Source of the DNA: an uncultured Acidimicrobiales bacterium
GTDB taxonomy: Bacteria > Actinomycetota > Acidimicrobiia > Acidimicrobiales > SZUA-35
DNA: 64,000 nt
Assembly: GCA_938002965.1 (NCBI GenBank)
Contig: CALKZY010000028.1
Coordinates: 1-64,000 of the forward strand
Direction: 5' to 3'
Shown: positions 15,099 to 24,338 of the stretch, piece by piece
Numbering within the stretch: position 1 is the stretch's first letter
Layout: each line of letters starts with the position of its first letter
Translations under genes and position numbers: made by a program
The notes under the pieces: model-generated
The model's database searches: none
Told to the model about the DNA's origin: nothing
What the model saw: only the letters and a program-made list of their open reading frames with translations

Positions 15099-16952
15099 CT
15101 ACTCGGTGGTTCGGGCACTCTCTACAGCTCGCTGCATGGCCTCGCGAACCAGACGGGACAAAGCGTCCTCGTTCTGCGGTTCCAGCTCGGGCTCATCCAT
15201 TACTCCGGTTGCCTCTTCACCTGAGGCGCTGGCGCCCGCTCCGGCCACCGCATATTCAGCCGGTGGCACAGCTGGCTGCTCCATGGTGGGCGGCTCGGAA
15301 TCGAGGTCAATGACCTCCTCGTTGCCCATGGCTCGGGCTTCTTCGAGGGCGTGTGTTTCCGCCGCACGGTTGAGCACCTGTTCCCGGGCCTCTTCCAGGA
15401 CCTGCTCGGGCGTACCGTCGCCCAGTTCGTGAGCCGGTTCGGAGTCGAGCCGAGTGATGGCGCTGTTGAGCTCGCTTTGAGCGGCAATGATCCGCTCACG
15501 CGATGCCTGCTCGGTGATACGCAACCGGGCGATACGGCGCTCGGCCTGATCGATGTGAGCCCGCACCTTCTCCCGAATCTTCTCTTCGGCTTCGAGGCGA
15601 ATGAACTCGCTCTGGGCCTGAGCCTGCTGAAGGAGATCGGCCACCTGGGCTCGGGCTTCGCTGATCTGAGCCAGCGCCTTATCCCGCTCTCGCTCGGCCT
15701 CTTCGGCGTTCTTGTAGACCTCGCCCTGACGAGCGGCCACATAGTCGTCGGCCTCTTTGTGCTTGAGCATCACGTAGGCGTCAGCCTCAGTGGATTTGGA
15801 GGCGTAGTAGTCGTCGCCTTCAGCACGACGGGCGTCTACGTAGGCATCAGCGTCACGCTGAACAGCCTCGTTGCGACGATCAGACTCGGCCCTGCTGGCT
15901 TCGCCATCAGCCTCACCGGCGGCCCGGATGCGGTCTGCTTCCTCTGCCGCCTGCTGTTGAATGCGCTCGGCCTCAGTACCAGCGTCGGCGATCCGCTCCT
16001 CGGCCATGCGCTTGTGGTCGTTGAGGACTTGCTCAGCCTCGGCTCGGAGAGCGTCGGCTTCATTCTGAGCTGACTGTCGCTGCTGGTCGCAGTCAGTCTT
16101 TGTGGTCGAAAGCAAGTCGGCGACTTCAGCTTCAACTCGTTGCCGGTTGGAGTCGGCGTCGGATTCGACGTTTGTCTTGTATTCCGTGGCCTGATCAACT
16201 GCCGTCTGGCGGATCTGCTCAGCTTCCTGGCGTCCGTCTTCACGCAGTTTGAAGGCCTCGGACTCGGCCGAGTTCCACATTTCGTCGGCCCGGGCCTTGG
16301 AGTCAGCCAAGATGTTGTTGGCCTGCAGGCGAAGCTCGTTGGCCTCGGACTCGGCGTCACCGACCATGGTGTCGGCTTCGGCCTTGGCCGTGGCTCGGAC
16401 TCGTTCGGCTTCCTCATTGGCCGCCGCTCGAGTGGCTTCAGCGTTGGACGACGCAGTGGAGACGAGGCGGTCGGCCTCAGACTCGGCGTCACTGATCATG
16501 GTCTCGGAGCGAACCCGTGACTCGCTAAGCAGCTCGTCGGCCCTGCCTTGGGCGGTGGCCAGCGTGGCGGCCGCCTCAGACTCAGCTGAGCTGAGCAGGC
16601 TTTGGGCCTGCGTGGTCATCGAGTCTGCGTCCGACCTCGCACTAATGAGGGTGTCGTTGGCCTCACGGTCGGCTGTGGCTCGAATCTCAGCCCCCGACTC
16701 CTGGGCCAGGCGAAGCATCTCCGCCACGCGATCACCAAGCGCGCCGAACTTGTCGGCTTCCAGCTCGGAGGGCGTCTTGGACGCCTGAGCTTCGGCCGCG
16801 GCAGCCCGCCGCTTGGTCTCAGCCAACTCCCCCTGCATTTCCCGCATGGTGCGGCTTAGCTGCTGGAGGTAACCGCGAACAGCCGTCGGCTCGTAGCCCT
16901 TCCGGGTCCGTTCGAAGTCTTGTACCTCGATATCTTCTGGTGAAAAACCCAC
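15099..16952 (-). CDS. DivIVA/Scy-like coiled-coil polarity protein
   Basis: A 617-residue protein beginning with a DivIVA-type motif (MGFSPEDIEVQDFERTRKGY, with the paired Phe/Arg-Gly turn expected for membrane binding), then about 500 residues of nearly continuous Ala/Glu/Arg-rich coiled coil with degenerate 11- to 14-residue repeats of the type ADE-ES-A, and a disordered acidic/Pro tail (about 535-617). This layout recalls Streptomyces Scy and mycobacterial Wag31-type scaffolds that organise polar growth, chromosome partition or filaments. The long repetitive coil and absence of catalytic motifs support a scaffold role; exact orthology is uncertain. Confidence 0.85.
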   Translation of the reverse strand: MGFSPEDIEVQDFERTRKGYEPTAVRGYLQQLSRTMREMQGELAETKRRAAAAEAQASKTPSELEADKFGALGDRVAEMLRLAQESGAEIRATADREANDTLISARSDADSMTTQAQSLLSSAESEAAATLATAQGRADELLSESRVRSETMISDAESEADRLVSTASSNAEATRAAANEEAERVRATAKAEADTMVGDAESEANELRLQANNILADSKARADEMWNSAESEAFKLREDGRQEAEQIRQTAVDQATEYKTNVESDADSNRQRVEAEVADLLSTTKTDCDQQRQSAQNEADALRAEAEQVLNDHKRMAEERIADAGTEAERIQQQAAEEADRIRAAGEADGEASRAESDRRNEAVQRDADAYVDARRAEGDDYYASKSTEADAYVMLKHKEADDYVAARQGEVYKNAEEAERERDKALAQISEARAQVADLLQQAQAQSEFIRLEAEEKIREKVRAHIDQAERRIARLRITEQASRERIIAAQSELNSAITRLDSEPAHELGDGTPEQVLEEAREQVLNRAAETHALEEARAMGNEEVIDLDSEPPTMEQPAVPPAEYAVAGAGASASGEEATGVMDEPELEPQNEDALSRLVREAMQRAVESARTTE

Positions 16953-17139
16953 CGTCCACTCCTAGTCGCCGTGCGCCGAGCCGCATATACCACGTTCAGA
17001 CAAGGAGCGTGACTGCCGCCGGTTACAGTTTGATATCTGGTCTGGTCTACCGCAAGGGCAAAGTCCACCCTAGCGAACCTGGCCCCAAGGTACTAGTGGA
17101 ACAGTTGTTTCGCCTGTCGACGCCAAACAACGCCTACCG

Positions 17140-17286
17140 TCAGTCTGCGTTCAGACGCATGTCGATTAGGCCCGCTGCCACAGCCTCGACCGGCAATTCA
17201 GTGCCTTCTCGGGCGACCAAATCCACATTCCATCCAGTTGTATCGGTTATGGGCAGGGTTGTGTAGTCGCCAACGCCGGAGAACAT
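17140..17286 (-). pseudogene. Short coding remnant of a decayed gene
   Basis: A 48-codon frame from an ATG at 17286 reads MFSGVGDYTTLP and continues with a protein-like composition. The frame stays open upstream of the ATG for about 11 codons, also protein-like. Just upstream (about 17270-17410) a second frame on the same strand is open and protein-like but has no start codon. A gene broken by one frameshift would explain both. Nothing identifies the family. Coincidence in GC-rich DNA is possible. Confidence 0.28.
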
Positions 17287-17442
17287 GGTTGCCAGGCGGC
17301 GATCGTCGGGACAACCCCGTCAGGCGTTGTCGCCGGCAGAACAAGGGCTTCGGCGTTGCTGTCAACGTCGGGGGCCTTGCAATTTTCGGGTTACGGCTCG
17401 GTTTGGCATTTACTTTGGCTCTCTAACTACTTTGGAAGCACA

Positions 17443-17490
17443 GCGATACTGCAACCGAACGAACCAGCCTGATAGGTTCTGCAGTATCGC
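17443..17490. promoter_or_regulatory. Bulged hairpin upstream of ccr
   Basis: An 11-bp perfect inverted repeat, GCGATACTGCA (17443-17453) and its complement (17480-17490), encloses a second 5-bp stem (17461-17465 with 17475-17479), leaving a 7-nt one-sided bulge and a 9-nt loop. It ends 116 bp before the ccr ATG. It could be a regulator's operator or a structured 5' leader. Confidence 0.5.
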
Positions 17491-17606
17491 GCCGATGCGG
17501 GCAACGCCGCCCGCGCCGAGTCCGGATGCACTTGTTTAGCCAGCTTCGCTTGATGCTTGCTCAGCTTCGCTCAGTTTTCCGGCCGGTCGATCCGAGGAGT
17601 AACAAC

Positions 17607-18965
17607 ATGGACGAGATCCTTCAAGCCATCGAATCCGATGCTTCCGGCGAGGAGCTGGCCAACCTGGCGCTGCCGGAGTCGTATCGAGCGGCCTATGTTC
17701 GTCGAGACGAGGCCGACATGTTCGAAGGCCTCGAATCATGGGAGAAAGATCCCCGCAAGTCGTTGCACGTCGGCGACGTTGCCGTGCCCGAGACAGCGCC
17801 CGATGAGGTAGTGGTGGCCGTCATGGCCAGTGCCATCAACTTCAACACCGTCTGGACCTCGATCTTTGAACCACTGCCCACCTTCGGTTTCCTCGACCGT
17901 CTCGCCCGCGAAAGCGAATGGGGTGCCCGCCATGCCCTTGACCACCACGTCGTCGGCTCCGACGGATCGGGTGTCGTGTTGCGAACCGGCTCAGCCGTGC
18001 GCAACTTCTCGCCCGGTGACCGGGTGACCATTCACTGCAACCACGTGGATGACCAGGACCCGTTTTCCCACAACGACTCGATGAAAGCCGGCAACCAGCG
18101 CATCTGGGGATTCGAAACCAACTTCGGCGGCCTGGCCGACCTCACCGTGGTCAAAGCCAACCAACTCATGCCCAAACCGGCTCACCTCACCTGGGAGGAA
18201 GCGGCCGTCAACGCGCTGTGCGCCTCGACCAGCTACCGCATGTTGGTCTCCAACCACGCGGCCTCCATGAAACAAGGTGACCGAGTCCTCATCTGGGGTG
18301 CCACCGGCGGCCTCGGTGGCTACGCTGTCCAGTTGGTCCTCAACGGCGGCGGCGTACCGGTCGGTGTGGTGTCTTCGCCCGAGAAGGCCCAACTGCTCAA
18401 CGAGATGGGCTGCGAAGCTGTCATTGACCGCAAGGCCGAGAAGTACAAGTTCTGGTCTGACGAGCACACCCAGGACGAATCCGAGTGGCGCCGGTTCGGC
18501 AAGCAAATTCGTTCACTGACAGGCGAAGATCCCGACATCGTCTTCGAGCATCCCGGTCGACAGACGATGGGGGCCTCCGTCTTCGCCGCCAAGCGGGGTG
18601 GCACCGTGGTGACCTGTGCCGCCACCTCCGGGTACATGATCGAGTACGACAACCGTCACCTATGGATGAAATTGAAGCGAATCGTGTCCAGCCATTTCGC
18701 CAACTACGAAGAGGCCTGGCGGATGAACAAGCTCCTCGACGACGGAGCCATCGTTCCAATCATGTCCAATGTCTACCCGTTGGAGGATGTCGGCCTGGCT
18801 GCCAACCAGGTCCATCACAACCTACACGAGGGAAAACTGGCCGTACTGTGCCTTTCCCCCGAAGCGGGTCGAGGCATCACCGACCCCGAAAAGCGGGAAC
18901 GTGTTGGCGAGGATCGCATCACCATGTTCCAGCGCCACGCCACAGCGACTACCAAGCCTGTATGA
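17607..18965 (+). CDS. ccr: Crotonyl-CoA carboxylase/reductase
   Basis: A 452-residue enzyme of the medium-chain dehydrogenase/reductase superfamily that reductively carboxylates crotonyl-CoA to ethylmalonyl-CoA with NADPH and CO2. Family signatures are the SAINFNTVWTSIFEPLPTF substrate region (about 75-93), the HNDSMKAGNQRIWGFETNFGG segment (about 153-173) and the nucleotide-binding loop GATGGLGGYAVQL (about 231-243). The length fits Ccr and is longer than simple quinone reductases. The start at 17607 follows GAGGAGTAACAAC, a good ribosome binding site. It suggests an ethylmalonyl-CoA pathway or supply of ethylmalonyl-CoA; the other pathway genes are not in this window. Confidence 0.93.
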   Translation: MDEILQAIESDASGEELANLALPESYRAAYVRRDEADMFEGLESWEKDPRKSLHVGDVAVPETAPDEVVVAVMASAINFNTVWTSIFEPLPTFGFLDRLARESEWGARHALDHHVVGSDGSGVVLRTGSAVRNFSPGDRVTIHCNHVDDQDPFSHNDSMKAGNQRIWGFETNFGGLADLTVVKANQLMPKPAHLTWEEAAVNALCASTSYRMLVSNHAASMKQGDRVLIWGATGGLGGYAVQLVLNGGGVPVGVVSSPEKAQLLNEMGCEAVIDRKAEKYKFWSDEHTQDESEWRRFGKQIRSLTGEDPDIVFEHPGRQTMGASVFAAKRGGTVVTCAATSGYMIEYDNRHLWMKLKRIVSSHFANYEEAWRMNKLLDDGAIVPIMSNVYPLEDVGLAANQVHHNLHEGKLAVLCLSPEAGRGITDPEKRERVGEDRITMFQRHATATTKPV

Positions 18966-19014
18966 CACAGGGCGCGACGTGACAGTCCATGGCGGGCGTG
19001 ATAGTAACTAGTGA

Positions 19015-19602
19015 ATGTTGCGACCCAGCTCGCCGCGCTTGCCGCTGCTTCACGATGTTGACCCCGATTCCGAACTTGGGCAGCTTCTCGGCTTGACCTT
19101 GGCCCGCGACGGGCAACCCCTCAACATCTTCGCCGTCCTGGCCCATCACCCCAAGCTAATGAAGCGATTCAATCTGTTCGGCGGAATGTTGCTGAATAAG
19201 GGTGACTTGCCAGCCCGGGAGCGGGAAATCCTAATCCTGCGAGTGGGTTGGAACGCTCAGTCCGAGTACGAATTCGGCCAGCACACCATTATCGGGGGCG
19301 ATGCCGGGCTCACCGACGTCGAGGTGGCGGCCCTGGCTTCCGACCGGTGCCTCGAAGTCCACGACTGGAACGACACCGATCGCGACATCATCGTGATGGT
19401 CGACGAACTGTGCGCCGAAGACTGTGTTGGCGACCTCACGTTCGCCCGGCTGCGCCAACAATGGTCCGAGGCTCAACTGGTCGAGATGGTGATCTGTGCC
19501 GGCTTCTACCGAATGGTGTCCGGCTTCTTGAACACCATGGGCATACCCCTTGATGACGGCGTGCCCGGTTGGCCGGACGAACCCGACACGTCCAGCACCT
19601 AA
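19015..19602 (+). CDS. Carboxymuconolactone decarboxylase-family protein
   Basis: A 195-residue helical protein of the CMD/AhpD-like superfamily. Visible features are the PKLMKRFNLFGGMLL helix, LPAREREILILRVGWNAQSEYEFGQH (about 63-88, with Glu and His at the expected active-site spacing) and the C-terminal LVEMVICAGFYRMVSGFLN helix. The usual AhpD CxxC pair is not present: the segment reads NAQSEYEFGQH, so a disulfide peroxidase role is unlikely. It follows ccr by 49 bp. TAGTAA lies 7 nt before the ATG, suggesting its own leaderless start. The real substrate is unknown. Confidence 0.88.
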   Translation: MLRPSSPRLPLLHDVDPDSELGQLLGLTLARDGQPLNIFAVLAHHPKLMKRFNLFGGMLLNKGDLPAREREILILRVGWNAQSEYEFGQHTIIGGDAGLTDVEVAALASDRCLEVHDWNDTDRDIIVMVDELCAEDCVGDLTFARLRQQWSEAQLVEMVICAGFYRMVSGFLNTMGIPLDDGVPGWPDEPDTSST

Positions 19603-19619
19603 GACTCGACCGCGGGGCC

Positions 19620-22600
19620 TTAATCCTTCGGGTTGTACAAACGCTCCCGGTTCCAGATTTCCAGAATGATCTCCAGTGGCAGCGGGCGGGCCAGCACAAA
19701 CCCTTGAGCGTACTTGCAGCCCATTTCCCTGAGCGTGAGTAGTTGCTCGACCGACTCCACTCCTTCGGCCACCGAGTCCAGACCCAGTGAGTTGGCCATG
19801 GCAATCGACGCCGTAACGATGGCCTTGTCTTCCTTGGACACGGTCAAGCCAGCAACAAATGACCGATCGATCTTCAGGCCTGTGGCCATCGAGAACGTGC
19901 GCAAGTAGTCGAGCGAAGCATGACCGACTCCGAAGTCGTCAATGGCGATCCGCGAGCCGAGGGCGGCCAGACGGTTCAAGTTGTCCAGCGCGGTCTGCAT
20001 GTCCAAGACCTGCATGGACTCAGTGATCTCGAAACCCAACCGTATGGATGGCAGGCCGTGGCGGTCCAGGGCTTCACGAATGGTCGGAACCAACGTCTCG
20101 CTACCCAAAATACGGGCGCTGAGATTGATGGAAACCAAGGGCCAACGACCTGCCAGCTTCGGCCAGCGCGCCATGTTCTGACACACATCGTTGATGACCC
20201 ACTTGTCGAGAGCCATCACCAAGTCCGACTCTTCCGCCACCGGCATGAAGATGTCCGGCCCGCACACCTCTTTGCCTGGGCGATCCCAACGCAACAGAGC
20301 TTCAGCTCCAACCATCACGCCGGAGGAGATCTCAACAATCGGCTGATAGTAGAGGGCCAACTCGCTCCCGGCACCGTTGCCGAAATCGATGGCTCGCCGC
20401 AGCGACTGCTCAATCTGCTGGCGGCGGATGATGTCGTTCTGATCCTCCGCCTTGAACATGGCGAACTTGCCCCGACCGAGCGACGTTGCCCGAGACAGCG
20501 CCGACTCGGCGTTGCCGATTACGGTGGTTGGCCGTCGTTCCGGTTCCCGAATGACAACAGCCCCGATGGAAGCGGTGATACTGATTTCATCGCTTGTCCG
20601 GCGGCCAAGGTCAGCAACACCGAGGCGCTTGGTGCCCGACTCGCCGGAGATAGAAATCGGCTCCGACACCGCCCGCAGAATTCGACGGCCAACGGCCGGG
20701 GTGTCGAGTTCACCGTTGGCGGCCACGCAGATAACCAAGAACTGATCACTGCTGATTCGCCCGACGGTGTCTCCAAGGCGAACGGCGGCTAGAAGCCGTT
20801 CAGCCACTTCAACCAACACCCTGTCGCCAGCCTCAACCCCATAGGTGTCGTTGATCGACTTGAAGCGATCGATGTCAACGAGGAGAACCGACAGCGCCAC
20901 GCCATCGCGATCAAGCCGGGCCATTGCCTGACCCAATCGGTCAACGATCAGGGCCCTGTTCGGAAGCTTGGTCAGCGGATCATGCAGGGCCTGATGGTGC
21001 TCAGCGACTTCGGTGGTGGCATGGGTGACGGCGGTGCCTAACACTTCGGCCATATGCTCAAGGAGAACGGTGGCCTTGCGGTCCGGTGAGCTGTGGCCGG
21101 TAGCCACCATGATGGCCGCCACCGGGGTGTGTCCGCTGCCATCGTCGAGTTGAGGGTCGGCGGAGTTCGGGTCGACCTCGATGTCATCGGTGGAGAGAAC
21201 GTCGGCTGGGTCGCCGGTCTCGTTTAGGTCAACAACAGCCGACAGCTCCATGGCCGGAAGGTCGATTTCTGAGTCGTCGGAAGTGCCGTTGAGCGAGCCA
21301 CCGGACTTGGTGTCGCCGGTTCTGCGATTGGCGACCAGAGCGGCGTTGTCGGCGCTGTGATCGCCGACTCTGTGGTTGTCGACCTTGTCGGCGGCTGAGT
21401 CCGCCATGACCGGCACGTACCAAAGGTCGCTGACGCCGTCCTCGCCCAGTGGTTCGGCCAGGGCGTCGGGTAGCGATGAGCTGCCGAAGACCCGCTTGAC
21501 CGGCTTGGCGTTGGATTGGGCCACTGCCGCGGCGGCAGCCACGATGTCGGGGTCGAACCCACCGGTTATGACCGGTTCCAGTTCGCCCATCTCGTTAGCG
21601 ATTAGAACCCAGCAGGTGGCCGACACGCCGAGTGCCTTCTCAACCATGACGGCGATTTGGTGGCAGAGCTGACCCAGTTGATGGCCACGACTCAGCGAGG
21701 CAACGACGGCTTCTTTGTCGGCCAGGAGACGCTCGGCGGTTGCTCGACGCAGGTCGTGAACCTGGCAGACCAAGGTGGAGCTGGACTGACCGGGCGAAGC
21801 CACCATGTGAGCAGTGAAGTAAACGGGAACCTGTTTGTGGTCCCGGGTCAACATGTGGGTGACTGACGCGTAGCTACGGCTGACGTGGCCTTCGCTCAGA
21901 TCAAGCTCGATGGTGGAGCGAAGATCCAGCTCCATCGACGAAAGCGATGACATGGATGACAGGGAGGGAAGGACAGAAAGCGTCGAATCACCGAAGAGGG
22001 AGTCCCCAACGCTGAACAGGTCCTCACCCATGGAGCCCAACATTCGCTGAGCCCGTTCCTGGACCGAGGCATCCCCCAGTCCGTTGCTGGAACCATTCCC
22101 ATTCGCAGTGCCGTGCCCGTTGGCAGAGCCATTTGCAGTGCCATTTGCAGTGCCATTTGTAGTGCCGTGTCCGTTGGCGGTGCTATCGCCATTTTCGCTG
22201 CTGGAAACCACGATGGAGGCTGCGTCATCGTCGATGAGCTCAAGGATGTGAGCAACGGGCTCGTCGGAGGCTTCTCGACGATCGACATTTGGATCGCCGC
22301 TGGGCTCGAGCGTTGTGAACCCGGCAGCCTCCTGTGGCGTCTCAGGCAGATCAAGCCCCAGAGCTCGCATCATGGCTTCCACTTCAAGGCGGCCGGTGTT
22401 GCGGGCGAACAGCTTGGTCGGCGGTTGGCCGAGCAGCTCGTCAGCCCTCCAACCAGTCAGATCCGAGAGGCCGTCGTTCACAAAGACGATATGGGGTTCG
22501 TCACGTCCGTCATCCAAGGTAAGCACGGCGACGCCGTCGACGGGTGCCATCAGGTCGGAGGTCGGGTCGATGTGGGTTGGGCCAACCAAATACACGTCGG

Positions 22601-22772
22601 GATCGACGACACGCTCTTTGGTGTCCACCGACGATTCAACTTGTCTGTCCGGTGTCGGGTCGACGTCGGGCGGGGCTGAGGACTCGTCGGTCTGCGGCTC
22701 GACCTCGACGGAGATGTGGGAGTCAACCCCAATAGAAAACTGAGGCTGCGTACTGCCTGTTGATGTTGTCAC
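19620..22772 (-). CDS. PAS-GGDEF-EAL cyclic-di-GMP signalling protein
   Basis: A 1,050-residue cytoplasmic signalling protein. There is a PAS-like domain near residues 75-140, a low-complexity Asn/Gly/Thr/Ala repeat tract (about 195-235), a second PAS/GAF-like region (about 290-460), a GGDEF domain (about 600-770) and an EAL domain (about 800-1045). The GGDEF active-site motif is SSDQF (near residue 672), so cyclase activity is probably lost. The EAL domain looks catalytic: EALLRW, NLSAR, EITES, DDFGVGHASLDYL, KIDRSF and AEGVE. The likely role is cyclic-di-GMP hydrolysis, with the GGDEF acting as a GTP sensor. GTG start. It is convergent with the CMD gene. Confidence 0.92.
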   Translation of the reverse strand: MTTSTGSTQPQFSIGVDSHISVEVEPQTDESSAPPDVDPTPDRQVESSVDTKERVVDPDVYLVGPTHIDPTSDLMAPVDGVAVLTLDDGRDEPHIVFVNDGLSDLTGWRADELLGQPPTKLFARNTGRLEVEAMMRALGLDLPETPQEAAGFTTLEPSGDPNVDRREASDEPVAHILELIDDDAASIVVSSSENGDSTANGHGTTNGTANGTANGSANGHGTANGNGSSNGLGDASVQERAQRMLGSMGEDLFSVGDSLFGDSTLSVLPSLSSMSSLSSMELDLRSTIELDLSEGHVSRSYASVTHMLTRDHKQVPVYFTAHMVASPGQSSSTLVCQVHDLRRATAERLLADKEAVVASLSRGHQLGQLCHQIAVMVEKALGVSATCWVLIANEMGELEPVITGGFDPDIVAAAAAVAQSNAKPVKRVFGSSSLPDALAEPLGEDGVSDLWYVPVMADSAADKVDNHRVGDHSADNAALVANRRTGDTKSGGSLNGTSDDSEIDLPAMELSAVVDLNETGDPADVLSTDDIEVDPNSADPQLDDGSGHTPVAAIMVATGHSSPDRKATVLLEHMAEVLGTAVTHATTEVAEHHQALHDPLTKLPNRALIVDRLGQAMARLDRDGVALSVLLVDIDRFKSINDTYGVEAGDRVLVEVAERLLAAVRLGDTVGRISSDQFLVICVAANGELDTPAVGRRILRAVSEPISISGESGTKRLGVADLGRRTSDEISITASIGAVVIREPERRPTTVIGNAESALSRATSLGRGKFAMFKAEDQNDIIRRQQIEQSLRRAIDFGNGAGSELALYYQPIVEISSGVMVGAEALLRWDRPGKEVCGPDIFMPVAEESDLVMALDKWVINDVCQNMARWPKLAGRWPLVSINLSARILGSETLVPTIREALDRHGLPSIRLGFEITESMQVLDMQTALDNLNRLAALGSRIAIDDFGVGHASLDYLRTFSMATGLKIDRSFVAGLTVSKEDKAIVTASIAMANSLGLDSVAEGVESVEQLLTLREMGCKYAQGFVLARPLPLEIILEIWNRERLYNPKD

Positions 22773-22992
22773 GGCGGAATTCTCGGGTCGGGAACGGCGG
22801 GTATCAGATGATTCTGGTATGAACTTTTCCGCCGATTTGACCTATGCAGGCAAGCGCCAGCCTAGCGCTCTTTGTGAACATCTGACCAGGGCAATTCACC
22901 GTCCATGGATGCACCTCCGACGGTGTTCTTGTAGGTGCCAATGCCCGCTTTGTCGATGCCGGTAGGTGGGGTCCAAGGCAGCTTTGGAGCGG

Positions 22993-22998
22993 TAGGTT
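22993..22998 (+). promoter_or_regulatory. -10 box of a leaderless xseA promoter
   Basis: TAGGTT followed by 6 nt and the ATG of xseA. No ribosome binding site is visible upstream of the ATG, which supports leaderless translation. Confidence 0.5.
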
Positions 22999-23004
22999 TA
23001 GACG

Positions 23005-24330
23005 ATGTCCGACGTTGATTCGGAGCAACCGGCAACCGACCGGTCGACCTCGGCCTCCACCTTCTCGGTGGGAGGACTGTGTGAGGCCATCTCCGATCAT
23101 GTCTCCGGCGGCTTCCCTGAAGAGATCTGGGTGCACGGCGCCATCTCAGGGCTGACTCGTTCGGCCAACGGACACGTCTACTTCGATCTGGTGGACCCGA
23201 CTGCCGAATCCGGAGCCGCCACATCGGCCGTTCTGCCAGTGGCGCTGTTCTCGTCCTCCAAACAGATTGTCAACCGCGTGCTTCGCCGCTCTGGCGGAAT
23301 GCGAATGCATGACGGCATCGAGATCCGCATCCGGGGGCGGGTGTCCTACTACCCGCGCCAGGGCCGGATCCAGTTGGTGATGTCTCTCATCGACCCGAAC
23401 TTCACTCTCGGCCAGATGGCCAACGCCCGCCAGGAGCTGCTGCAGAGTTTGGCCGACGAGGGCCTGATCGAACAGAACCGCCAGCTCGACTTGCCGGCGC
23501 TTCCGCTGGACATCGGTCTGGTGACAAGCGACCAAAGTGCCGCCTACTTCGACTTCGTGAACGAGCTCACCTCCGGCGGCCACCCGTTCAAGATCGTTCT
23601 CCATGACACACGGGTTCAAGGCTTGGAAGCTGTACCCGGCCTGTCGGCCGCCATCGAGCAGGCAGGCCGAGTCAGTGACGTAGTGGTTGTCGTGCGTGGC
23701 GGTGGCTCGCGGACCGACCTGGTGGCTTTCGATCACGAAGACGTGGCCCGGGCCATTGCCGCCTGCCCGGTCCCGGTCGTCGTGGGCGTCGGCCATGATG
23801 TCGACCGTTCGGTGGCCGACGAGCTGGCCTATCATTCGCTCAAAACGCCCACAGCGGCAGCGCAGTTTCTGGTGGCTGCGGTGCACAACTACAGCATCCG
23901 GGTTCGTTCAGCCGCCGATCGACTTGAGCACCTGGCCAGCTGGCACGTCGCTCACGCCCACCATCAGCTGGTAGGCAACGGCTCTCGTCTGGCGGTGGCG
24001 TCACGTCGACGATTGGCCCAGAGCAAGCTGGAAGTCGACTTCGCCGCCGAGCGATTGACTCGCTCACCGGCCCATGCGCTCCGACAGGCGGAATCAGGAC
24101 TGCGGCTTCACCAAACCAGGTTGGCGGCGTTGGACCCGACCCAAGCCCTGGCCCGAGGGTGGTCGATTACCTACCGGGTCGACGGTGACAACAGAACGTT
24201 GCTGCGACGACCGGACGACGTCGCTCCCGGCGACATACTGGAGACTGTGACCTCCTCCGGATCGGTGCGAAGCACTGTCGTCGAAACCAGCGGAGCTGCG
24301 AAAGCCAGTGCCGAGACCCATAACAACTGA
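23005..24330 (+). CDS. xseA: Exodeoxyribonuclease VII large subunit
   Basis: The 441-residue large subunit of exonuclease VII, which degrades single-stranded DNA to oligonucleotides. An N-terminal OB fold (about 20-115) contains the EEIWVHGAISGLTRSANGHVYFDL pattern; the catalytic domain carries LDIGLVTSDQSAAYFDF, VVVVRGGGSRTDLVAFD and VVVGVGHDVDRSVADELAYHSLKTPTAAAQ, all hallmarks of XseA. A helical C-terminal region binds the small subunit. xseB follows after 8 bp. Length and motif order are normal. Confidence 0.97.
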   Translation: MSDVDSEQPATDRSTSASTFSVGGLCEAISDHVSGGFPEEIWVHGAISGLTRSANGHVYFDLVDPTAESGAATSAVLPVALFSSSKQIVNRVLRRSGGMRMHDGIEIRIRGRVSYYPRQGRIQLVMSLIDPNFTLGQMANARQELLQSLADEGLIEQNRQLDLPALPLDIGLVTSDQSAAYFDFVNELTSGGHPFKIVLHDTRVQGLEAVPGLSAAIEQAGRVSDVVVVVRGGGSRTDLVAFDHEDVARAIAACPVPVVVGVGHDVDRSVADELAYHSLKTPTAAAQFLVAAVHNYSIRVRSAADRLEHLASWHVAHAHHQLVGNGSRLAVASRRRLAQSKLEVDFAAERLTRSPAHALRQAESGLRLHQTRLAALDPTQALARGWSITYRVDGDNRTLLRRPDDVAPGDILETVTSSGSVRSTVVETSGAAKASAETHNN

Positions 24331-24338
24331 CAGCGATC

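Larger units (their letters stand above)
16953..17606. other. Long divergent intergenic region upstream of ccr
   Basis: About 650 bp between the divergent DivIVA-like and ccr genes. It contains a possible short minus-strand coding remnant (17140-17286), an imperfect hairpin (17443-17490) and the ribosome binding site of ccr. Beyond these I see no further feature. Confidence 0.45.

Noticed and set aside
15351..16073. 240-residue plus-strand frame
   Set aside because: Antisense to the coiled-coil repeats of the DivIVA-like gene; the repeat structure keeps several frames open.
22080..22170. Short tandem repeats that could suggest a CRISPR array
   Set aside because: These are in-frame codon repeats for Asn-Gly and Thr-Ala-Asn within the PAS-GGDEF-EAL gene, with no unique spacers. 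No CRISPR array is seen in the window.
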